Shown: piece by piece, positions 55,371-64,000 of the stretch
Numbering within the stretch: position 1 is the stretch's first letter
Layout of the letters: each line of letters opens with the position of its first letter
Assembly: GCF_026745355.1 (NCBI RefSeq)
Contig: NC_079207.1
Location: 32,847,020 to 32,911,019 of the forward strand
DNA: 64,000 nucleotides
Origin: Beta vulgaris subsp. vulgaris
Taxonomy: Eukaryota > Streptophyta > Magnoliopsida > Caryophyllales > Amaranthaceae
Reading direction: 5' to 3'
The notes under the pieces: model-generated
The model's input: only the letters and a program-made list of their open reading frames with translations
Database searches by the model: none
Told to the model about the DNA's origin: nothing
Made by a program: the position numbers and the translations under genes

Positions 55371-58365
55371 ATGTCGGACCAATCTGATAGCCAGAATGCC
55401 CATAGCGAGGTGTTTATGGCCGAGAGTGATCCTTCTTCCCCTTTGGCCGATAGCGATCCTGCTTCCCCTTTGGCTGTCATTGAGGTTGCTTCCAGTTCAG
55501 GTGTTGTGGGGAGGACTAGGTTGTTGGCGGACATACCCTTTACGATCGAGAGAGATAAAGAACTGAGGTCAAAATTTCTTAACGGCCCTTCCACCCCTGA
55601 GAAGCATAACTTGACTATAAGACATATGTCCGCTAGTCAAAGCAGTGACAAACAAATGCTTAGGGACCTTAGGCACCAAATTCTTGCTAGACGCTCTCTT
55701 AGGCATCCACCAGCCGATGCTGTTCCCGGCCTTGATGTATCCCCTCTTAGAGAGCATGCCTGGTTGGATAGCTAGGCAGATGCTAGAGTTAAGGCGTCGG
55801 CCGATTTTAACGACCGCTTACATGGATCTGCAACCCCTAACCCTCCTGTTATTGATTTAGGTGACGACAGTGATTTCATTGCTACCGTCCTGGTTCGTGA
55901 AGAAATCGTTTACCATCATCGTGCCGGCGTGAACACTGGTGTTTCTGCGCCTCCGACATCAACTGTAATTGGGGAATGTTCTCGCCCAAGCCAGTTCGCA
56001 AAGGTCGCAGACGGACATGGTTTTGATGCTCTATGGCTGCATGAGGATGCCACTGCCGGTCCTCTGAGCGTGGAGATTGACGGACCATTGCGTCAGGAGG
56101 GTCTTGATCTTGCCTACCTGAGAGTTGTCCGAGATTTATATCATATGCCCACGGGATACCTTTTGATAGTGCCGCCAGAAGGAGCCATTGTGACGGAATG
56201 TCCACCCGGTCATGTGGCCGTATACACCCACCACTTTGAGTTTGGACTATGTTTTCTTTTGGATTCTTTCTTGGTCGAAATTCTGAATGCGTTCAATGTG
56301 TTCTTGGCGCAGCTGACACCTTTAGCGGTCCAGAATCTGATCGCATACATTTGGGTTGTACGCTTTTTAGACTTCCGTCACATCCGTTGGCTGAAAAAGA
56401 ACGGATCTTCCAGGCAGTCGGGTTGGTGGTCGTTAATGACGGTTGACAAGAAGACGACCGTTCAGCCTAAGATGTCAGGTTTGAAGGGTTAGCAGGATAA
56501 ATTCTTAAGGTTGCGAGCGCCCGAGGATTATTCTGTGCGCCACCATTTCACTAAACCTCGTCCTCATATGGAGCATCTACCTTAAGCGCCGTTAATTGAG
56601 GAAGAGTTATCCGCCTTTGATTATTTTGACTCGAAGGATTATGAGGTTGCTTATGAGGGTGGGACGGCGGCTAGGGTTAAGGAGCCCAAGCATTGGATTC
56701 CCCATTCCAAGTATATTATGGGGAAAAAGCCCTTGTCGGCCATTCTGCTATCGCCCACTTTTGAGAATGGTAAGTGTTGTTGTCAGATTGGTCTGCCTGA
56801 TGATAGTAGTAGGAGTTAGCGGCTGCTTATTATTATATTTTTTGTTTGATAACCCTTTCTTGCTTGTTTGCAGGCTTTGATAATCTTGACCTCGACGTGC
56901 TTTGCATCGACGAAGACTTTCGGCTGCTAACACATTTCCTGCCTGCTCCCTCTAACGACTACGAGACAATGCATGGTGTCACTAACGGCCGTCAGGGGGG
57001 GGGGGGAACCGTCATGGCCCCCAGAACATCCGTCGAGGTCGCGACGCGGCGACTGCATCTCACGTCCCCACTACTGGCGATACTGCTGCTGCGAGCACCA
57101 GCGTTTCGCCATCTCCTACCATCCCACTCAAGTCATCTACCACCCCAAATGTTACTAGGGGTGGCGCAAACAGGAGGCGACTTCGTGCGCAGGTCCCGGT
57201 CGATACTGCCGCCAACAAGAGGCTGGCTTTAGAGGATCCTGGAACTTCTGCCAATAATGTGGTGGTCCAGGTGGAGGATCTGAACGTGGATGCTCCTTCG
57301 GAGATCTAGGAGCATAATGTCGCAGCCACTTGTCCTGGGCATGCTAGCGGCACTTCCTAGTTGTGAGGTTCTTACTCCTTCATCCGGGAGAAGATAAGGG
57401 AATTTATTATCATGCCAAGCTTTCCCCCAGCTTATCTCCCGGTATCTTTTCTCGGTACCAGGATTGGATTGAGAAGAAGGAGGTGCAGCTTAGTGATTCC
57501 ATGACGGCCACCTTCTCTCGCCGGCCTGTCACTCCCGACAAAATTTACCAGCCTGACTGGGACGTCAGGGAAGATGAGTCATTGTATGCCGACAATCCTG
57601 AGAATGGTGGCATTCTTGCCTACCTTATCCTGAAGGGCATGCTGCTGCCTTTGGACAGGCCGGCAGGGTTCTTGGTAACTCCTGATGCCCGGCTGGCTCA
57701 TGACCAGCTTGTGGTACGTTTTCTTACTCGGTGGATATATTATATTATTTTTTTTGTATTCATTTGTTTCTGTAAGCTCATTGGTGTTCTGTTCCTTTTT
57801 GCTGGCCAACTATGCTGCTATTGAGCAGATTGAGCAGTACGTTGAGTACTAGAAATTAGCGGACAACTATAAAGCTTCCCTAGAGACTTGCTAGGGCCTG
57901 CTCAAGGACGCCGAGAGCGAGTTGGTGACCAAGGTTGCAACGTTGCAACCTCTAGAAGACGAGTTGGAGACATTGCGGTCCAGGGCTGCTTTGTTGGAAG
58001 AGACTGAGGAAAACGTCAAGGCGTTGACCAAAGTTCTGGAGGTCGCCAACTCTGAGAAGGAGGTTGCTCTGCTGGATGCCTCTGATGAAGTTGAAGCTAG
58101 GGGGCTCACCAAAGCTGTTGCTGAGTTTAAACAGTCTGGTGATTATGTGGCGGCCCTCCACAAGAGGTATGATAGTGGATGGGCAGATGCCATGAGATGT
58201 GTATGCAAGGCCATTCCAGGGTTTGACTGGAATGTGATCGGGGATGCTCATGCTGCCGGCCAACATCTTACGCCTTTTGAGGGGGATCCCAACTTTGCTG
58301 ATGAGGACGCCATTGCTGATGTGGATCCTCGTGACCATTCGACCCAAGGACCTCCTCCCTCTTGA
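55371..58365 (+). pseudogene. Antisense multi-exon gene inside Tat-3 (gypsy-associated)
   Basis: Opposite strand to Tat-3 gag-pol. Starts MSDQSDSQNAHSEV. Exon 1 (55371-56769) carries the domain HVAVYTHHFEFGLCF … FLVEILNAFNVFLAQLTPLAV … IAYIWVVRFLDF, resembling the putative gypsy type transposon family (Transposase_28, from memory). Introns: 56770-56874 (GTAAGT…TTTGCAG) and about 57714-57828 (GTACGT…GAGCAG). The last exon is a coiled coil (LEDELETLRSRAALLEETEEN) ending near 58365. In-frame stops at 55773 and 56490 and near 56585 and 57850, plus a 12-G run at 56996-57007 that shifts the frame, break it. It has the same position and domain order as the Tat-1 antisense gene. Confidence 0.75.
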
Positions 58366-58674
58366 TGTTTTTGGCGACCTTCTCTTAGCTCTTCTTGCTC
58401 TACCAATAGCTTTTAGTTTTATACAACTCTTTTTGTAATACTTTAGCTAAACATTGTATTCGGCCCATGTTGGCGTTTGTAAACGATGACTTGGTTTTTA
58501 TTTCATAAGTACTATTCCAACTGAAAGCCTTTTTTATTGGCCGCCACAATCTCTTATCTGTAGTTGGTCGCCAAGCTAATAGCTTTTTTTTTTCTTATGG
58601 AAAAGTACTTTCGTATTTTTGCTTCCTTACGTTGCTAATGTTCCTTCTGTCTTTACATGATGGTTAATATGAGT
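58366..58674. other. Tat-3 intergenic spacer
   Basis: 3' side of the antisense gene. TG/CT-rich and non-coding. Leads into the minisatellite. Confidence 0.5.
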
Positions 58675-59030
58675 TCGGTCTATTTAATATCCGTTAGCAT
58701 ACTTTGCCTGTCATGTGGCGGTATTATGTGCTTGGTCTGTTATATGACCGTCAATGCACTTTGCCTGTCATATGGCTTTTTATTATTTGCTAGGTCGGTC
58801 ATGTGAACGTTAATGCACTTTGCCTGTCATATGGCTATTTATTATGTGTTAGGTCTGTCATGTGACCGTTTATGCACTTTGGCTGTCATATGGCTCTTTA
58901 TTGCGTGCTTAGTCTGTTATATGACCGTTAACACACTTTGCCTGTCATATATGGCTCTTTATTGCGAGCTTAGTCTGTTATATGACCGTTAACGCACTTT
59001 GCCTATCATATGGCTTTTTATCATACTGAT
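58675..59030 (+). repeat. ~60-bp minisatellite in Tat-3
   Basis: About six units. The phrase ACTTTGCCTGTCATATGGC starts at 58701, 58758, 58817, 58876, 58934 and 58996 (period 57-62), alternating with GGTCTGTTATATGACCGTTAA. Units differ by substitutions and short indels. Confidence 0.88.
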
Positions 59031-59099
59031 CTGTTATTCAATTCGTTAATACACAAATAACAACATTTTCACGGAACGCTAGTAGAAGTTTATATTATT

Positions 59100-60398
59100 C
59101 ATGTATTAAAAAATGGCTCTCGGCCTATTACATTTCACAACTTAAACATAATACTTCTTCAATACACTAGCATTCCAACAGTTCTTAAGCTCCTTGTCGT
59201 GCATCCCTCTGAGAATGAGGGAACCGGGAGCAAGCTTCTCGGCAATAATGTAAGGGCCCTCCCAATTGGCAGCCAGCTTTCCTTCAACATGCCCCTTTCC
59301 TAGACCTTCTTGTTGTAAGCCTTATTGATTCTGTCCTTATAGGCCGCTGCTCTCAGCTCAGCCATCAACTTTATTTCTGGCAAGAATAAATTTTCCCTAA
59401 GTGCTTGCTCATTCTTCTCGGGGTTCTGATGTTTGAACCGATACGAGGGCAAGCCCACCTCGACCGGCAACACGGTTTATGTACCGAAGGCTAACTTTAA
59501 AGGGTTTTCTCCTGTTGCCTCTTTCTCTGTTGTTCTATTCGACCAGAGAATAGCAGGTACCATTTCGACCCATCTTCCTTTGAATTCATCTAGCTTCTTC
59601 GTTCAGGCATTCAAGATTTGCTTATTCGCGAGCCTCTGCCTGTCTGTTGATCTGAGGATGACAAATGGCTGAGTATGCGAATTTTATGTGGAATTCAGTT
59701 AAAAAAGCATGTATGGGACGATAGTCAAATTGGACGCCATGATCGAAAATGATGGCCGTGGGAATCCCAAATATTGTCATAATATTCTGCCAGATGAATT
59801 TCTTGACTTGACTTGCCTTGATTTTAGTTGTCAGTTCAGCCTCTATCCATTTCTTAAAGTAATCAATTCCGACTATTAAGAATCTCCTCCCTCTAGTTGC
59901 TCTAGTAAACGGTCCCAAGATGTCCATTCCCCACTAAGCGAACGTGATTGCGCATAGCATAAGCTGCAAATCATTGGCTGGCCTGTTGATGACGGGAGCG
60001 TACCTCTGGCCTTTGTCGCTTTTCTTAACATAATTCTCGGCGTCCGCCAACATATTTGGCCAATAAAACCCAGCCCTTGATGCTTTCAATGCTACGGCCT
60101 TACCGCCAATGTGATTGCCGCAAATGCCTTCATGTATCTCCTCAAGAATTTTCGCGGATTCCCAAGTCGTTGCACACTTAAGTAGAGGTAGGGTGAATGA
60201 CTGCTTATATAGGTCATGTTTGTATATAACGTACCAACTTGCTTGTCTTCTCAACTTCTTGGTGGACAAGGGATCATTGGGAAGTGCTCCTGTCAACTTG
60301 TACGCCACCAGCTCACTAAACCACTCCCCCTGTTGGTTTATGCTGTTGACGATCACGATGTGTTCCGCGATGCTCTTCTCTTTCAGTACATCTATCAT
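59100..60398 (-). pseudogene. Tat-3 integrase
   Basis: Minus strand. Finger region HEGICGNHIGGKAVALKASRA then KKSDKGQRYA, where both zinc cysteines expected at CDKC are replaced. Core WGMDILGPFTRATRG after a stop at 59934, IIFDHGVQFD, and QAEA near 59630. C-terminal part (EVGLPSYRFKHQNPEKNEQ … LPEIKLMAELRAAAYKDR) to about 59100 with more stops and frame changes. Confidence 0.85.
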
Positions 60399-61260
60399 GA
60401 CGGTTTTTTTTTATGCTGAATGAGTCAGAACTGGCTAACTTGGACATGGCGTCCGCCTTTGTGTTCTCGGCCCGGGCCATCGCCTGGTTCTCGAAATGGC
60501 TCAACTGCGCAATCAGTTCTTTGGCCTTCTCCACATACTTCACCATGTTGGCCTCTCTGACTTCAAACTCTCCCCTCAAGTGACCGCTGACCAACTATGA
60601 ATCCGTATTTAAGAGTATATTTTTAGCACCCGCCGCCAAACACATTCTTAAGCCAGCAATTGTTGCTTCATATTTTGCTTCATTGTTTGACGCTGGGAAG
60701 GCAAACTTGATGGCGTACTGGTATGAATTCCCTTCAGGGCTAGTCATCACTATGCCTGCCCCAGATCCGCTAACAGTGGAGGATCCGTCAACCTCCAGCA
60801 GCCAGTTCTCCATTTGCTCTACCTCTTCCTCATCGTATGAGGCTTCCACAATAAAATCTGCCAGAGCCTGCGATTTGATGGTGATCCTGGGGTTGTAATG
60901 TATACCATACTCACATAGTTTGACGACCCATTTCAGCAGGCGGCCCGAACTATCCATCTTCTACAAGGCCTTCTCAAGCAGCTAATTGGTGGAAAAACTT
61001 GGATGGGATAGCGGTCGAAGTATGGTTTGAGCTTCCTAGCAGTGATTATGAAAGCCAAAGCTATTTTTTCCACCAGCTAATAACGGCTCTCAGGACCGTT
61101 AAGGATGTGGCTGATGAAGTATATTGACTGCTGTCTGTTCTCTTTTTCCACCAACAACACGACCGCGACCGTTTTTGGCGAGGCCGAGATATACAATTGC
61201 AATAGGTCTCTAGTTTTTGGCCTTGTGATGGTGGGCAGGCTCTTCAAGCGTTCTTTCACT
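60316..61260 (-). pseudogene. Tat-3 RNase H domains
   Basis: First RNase H: KTRDLLQLYISASPKTVAVVL … RQQSIYFIS, broken near 61077. Second, archaeal-type: NWLLEVDGSSTVSGSGAGIVM … ASNNEAKYEATIAGLRM (60595-60830), then stop and REANMVKYVEKAKELIAQL to 60316. Confidence 0.85.
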
Positions 61261-61306
61261 GCCAGGAATGCCTTACTCTACTCCTCCCCCACTCGAACTT
61301 CTTATT

Positions 61307-62660
61307 TCATCTTAACAGTGTGAAGAAAGGCAAAGCTTTGTCGGCTGATTTTGAAATGAATCGAGTGAGGGCCGCCATCCTCCCTATCAACCTTTGAATA
61401 TCCTTAACGCTGCTTGGCTCAGGTAGGTTGATAATGGCTTGAATCTTTTCCGGATTTGCATCAATCCCTCTCTTGCTTACAAGAAATCCTAGGAACTTTC
61501 CTGCTTTTACCCTAAAGACGTACTTTTTTAGGTTAAGTTTCATCTGGTACTTTATTAATGTTATGAAGTTCTCTGCCAAATCATCCAGGTGTTCGCGGTC
61601 AGTTTTACTCTTGACAATGGATTCGTCAACATAAGCTTAGATGTTTCTCCCCCTCTGATCTGCGAATACCTTATCTACCAATTTCTGATACGTTTCCCCA
61701 GCATTGTGGAGCACAAATGGCATCGCCTTCTAATTGTAAACTCCACAATCCGTGATAAATGCCGTCTTCTTTCTATCGGCCTCTAGCAAGCTTATCTGAT
61801 GATAGCCTGAAAATGCATCCATAAAGCTTAATAGTGCATGACCACTAGTACAATCTACCAGATGGTCTATTCTCGGTAGTGGATAACAATCTTTCGGACA
61901 AGCTCTGTTAAGGTCAATGAAATCCACGCACATTCTCCCTTGGCCGCTAGCTTTTTTTACCAAGACCACGTTGGCCTACCACTGGGTAATCGCATGGGTC
62001 AATGAAGTTTGCTGCCAGCAACTTATCAACTTCCTCTTTAACGACCTTGTTCTTTTCAGCGAAAAAGTTCCTCTTCTTTTGTTTAATAGGGCGAACAGTG
62101 CTGTCTACATTCAGGCGATGTACCATCACAACCGGATCTATTACCGGCATCTCATTTGTCGAGAACGCGAAGACGTCTGTGTTTTCTCTTAGGAGAGTCA
62201 CCAGGTTAACCCTGACGTTTGGGTCCATATTTGTTCCGACATCAACTGTTCTTGCCGGATCCTCTGCTAGCATCTCCTTCTTTGTTTCTCCGTTCGGTTT
62301 GGGTCTTGGCGCATCATCAGGCCTAGACTCCAATTCTTCCATTGAAACTTCCATCATGTCTTCCTCCTTATCGGACTCTGCCTCATTTGCTAAAACTTTC
62401 CTCTGTGCCCGTCTTTGCTTTCTTGTTAGCGAATTTGCTTCTTCCACTGGCATTCTTTTTGCCGGCTGCTTGAGTGCTGTTAAGTAACATGATTTTGCCA
62501 CTTCTTGATTCCCCTTCAACTTTGTTGTCGTCCCCAAGTTCGAGACATACAACATAGTTAGATGATATGTAGATACAACTCCTTGGACGTCATGAATAAA
62601 GGCGTGTCTAATAATTGCAATATAAGCTCCAGTCACATCAACCACTAAGTACTCCGTCAA
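61307..62660 (-). pseudogene. Tat-3 reverse transcriptase
   Basis: Minus strand. N-terminal linker (VRPIKQKKRNFFAEKNKVVKEEVDKLL), RT core RMCVDFIDLNRACPKDCYPL, FMDAFSGYHQI, and catalytic segment near 61625 reading AYVDES instead of YVDD, with an in-frame stop just before. Thumb KYVFRVKAGKFLGFLVSKRG. The catalytic change and stops indicate an inactive enzyme. Confidence 0.87.
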
Positions 62661-62862
62661 TACATCCCGAGCCTCGTGATTGTCTCCAACTCAGACCGGT
62701 AGGGTTATGAGGCCCTCAGGGGTCATAGATGCTCCCGTGAACCCTATCACTGGGTATCAGACATGCTTTGAGTGCTCCTATCATCAACTTCTCAAATGTT
62801 GATAAATATAGTATGTTTGAAGAACTTCCTCCGTCGATCAAAATCGTGTGAATTAGGCAGTT
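62661..62862 (-). pseudogene. Tat-3 protease region
   Basis: Minus strand near 62850-62790 reads TILIDGGSSSNILYLSTFEKL-type sequence with the retropepsin aspartate (LIDGGSS), out of frame with its neighbours. Confidence 0.75.
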
Positions 62863-64000
62863 TCATACTTTTAACGTGACCACCAGAGGGTTATCGTGGG
62901 GGTAAACAACATGCTCCACGTCCTCTATAGTCATGGACATAATTGGCATTATTGGCGGTCTCGTCCACTGCATTCTTTTGTTAAAGTTAACATGGTTCAG
63001 GCTTGTCTTTGCTCCATTCACACTAACTTCGTGAATCAGACCACCACTGATCACGCGGATCTTGCTGATCCAGGACTGAACATTCTGGTTGGCTGGCTTG
63101 ACGAAGTCTTCGTTCTGAGTTTGAGCTTTATACTGGCTGAAGTATCCTCTTCTCACCAAATCTTCCAAGTTATCCTTCAAATGCCGGCAATTTTCTGTCA
63201 AATGTCCGTGATCCCTATGGAAATCACACCACTTAGTCTTGTCGCGATTTTTATGGAACATTTACTTTGGTCGATGCCACTTGTCACTATCTTTATTCAT
63301 AAAGTATATCTTACTCATGGAGGTGGTTAGCTGAGTGTATGCATCAAATTTCTCCTTGCGTTCAGTCCTATCCCGACCACTCTTCTCACGGTGTCTTCTA
63401 TCACGATCATATCTTTCACGGTCCCCCTTTTCCCGGTCACCTCTTTCACGGTCGTTACGTCTTTTGACCACATTGGATTCTTGCCTTCTTTCGTTTCGGC
63501 TGCGATCACTCTCGCGACCCTTCTCTTTTCTCTGTTTTTCTTCTTTGCTCTTTTCAGACTCGCGGTGCTTACTGCTCGCGGCCTTATCAACTTGCTTGCC
63601 CCTGATTAAGTCATTCGCCTTTCCCAGCACAGGCCCCAGAGACGTGAAGCTTTTACGGCCCAGGTAACTTCTGAAGGTTGATCCTTCTCTTAGCCCTGTC
63701 ATCAAGGCTAAGACCGCCATATCCTGCTGGAGCTGCGGGATAAGAGACCTCTTCCAAATTAAAGCGACCAATGAAGTCGCGAAGACTTTCTGTTTCTCCT
63801 TGCTTAACAGAGAGCAGTTCAGCTTTAGTGCGCTCGTGGCGTCTGTTGCTTACAAAATGAGTGCTGAATATAGAGGATAATTGGGAGAAAGTAGAGATAA
63901 TACCCGGCTTCAAGCTCTTGAGCCATGTCTGAGCAATTCCGATCTGAGTATATGGGAAAACTTTGCACCAGATGGCATCCACTTGGGTGTACAAAAACAT
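62863..64000 (-). pseudogene. Tat-3 gag, partial at window edge
   Basis: Minus strand. From the window edge: FPYTQIGIAQTWLKSLKPG, FSTHFVSNRRHERTKAELL, LRDFIGRFNLEEV (Gag core), then after a shift near 63700 an arginine/glutamate/aspartate-rich stretch with RERGDREKGDRERYDRDRRH, and a zinc-type segment KWCDFHRDHGHLTENCRHLKDN at 63180-63240. Frames change near 63700 and at a stop near 63262. The N-terminus is outside the window. Confidence 0.88.

Larger units (their letters stand above)
54150..64000 (-). mobile_element. Tat-lineage element (Tat-3), runs off the window
   Basis: Minus strand. 3' LTR 54150-54651, purine tract, an opposite-strand gene at 55371-58365, a minisatellite at 58675-59030, integrase, RNase H domains, RT, protease and gag up to the window end. 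The 5' LTR is not in view. Same architecture as Tat-1 with low sequence similarity, so a different Tat family. Interrupted throughout by stops and frameshifts. Confidence 0.9.

Noticed and set aside
63335..63667. Serine/leucine/arginine-rich plus-strand frame
   Set aside because: It is the complement of the charged repeat region of Tat-3 gag.

Overview
This is plant nuclear DNA, most likely from a eudicot. The evidence is an intronless LysM receptor-like kinase of the LYK4/LYK5 class, an RFL-type PPR gene, GT-AG exons, and dense nesting of plant-type transposable elements (Copia, Tekay chromovirus, Tat, PIF/Harbinger, Stowaway, hAT, Helitron, a TRIM-like element). The species cannot be fixed from the sequence. 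A Caryophyllales genome is a guess only. By eye about three quarters of the window is transposon-derived.

Layout. 1-10.5 kb: a PPR gene on the minus strand cut in two by an 8.06 kb Copia element (1679-9735, 5-bp target duplication TATAA). 10.5-23.8 kb: remains of a PIF/Harbinger DNA transposon. A 419-bp Helitron (10580-10998) and a Stowaway MITE (11139-11358) sit in it, and its transposase is split by an 11.5 kb Tekay-type Ty3/gypsy complex (12022-23543, target duplication GACTT). The Tekay complex is abnormal: both outer ends are the U5 end of the LTR, because a complete LTR is fused in inverted orientation to a truncated 5' LTR. 23.8-31.4 kb: degraded gypsy pieces, two Tourist-like MITEs (26301-26710, 26975-27758), an (AAT)n microsatellite, a hAT-type element (28561-29361) and a TRIM-like retrotransposon (29999-30992). 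31.4-40.9 kb: a complete Tat-lineage gypsy element (Tat-1) with 650-bp LTRs about 2-3% apart, target duplication AGACT, and a spliced gene on its opposite strand between integrase and 3' LTR. 40.9-46.3 kb: host DNA with a decayed exon cluster and the one intact-looking host gene, a LysM receptor pseudokinase (43408-45489, minus). 46.3-51.7 kb: a decayed Tat copy (Tat-2) with no 3' LTR. 51.7-54.15 kb: host exons, including the last two exons of a TPR-like protein and a cluster paralogous to the one at 41.4 kb. 54.15-64 kb: a third Tat element (Tat-3) on the minus strand, running off the window, again with an opposite-strand multi-exon gene next to its 3' LTR and a ~60-bp minisatellite.

Function. 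Only the LysM receptor looks capable of making a normal host protein. LYK4/LYK5-class proteins act with CERK1-type kinases in chitin perception. The retroelement genes are all interrupted. In the Tat copies many stops are CAG/CAA-to-stop or TGG-to-stop changes, as expected from decay of methylated cytosine. In the Copia and Tekay elements most LTR-LTR differences are single-base length changes in homopolymers, which may be sequencing noise, so some frameshifts may not be real. The most unusual structures are the double-U5 inverted-LTR Tekay integration, the antisense spliced genes shared by Tat-1 and Tat-3, and the Helitron whose empty site survives in a related MITE.
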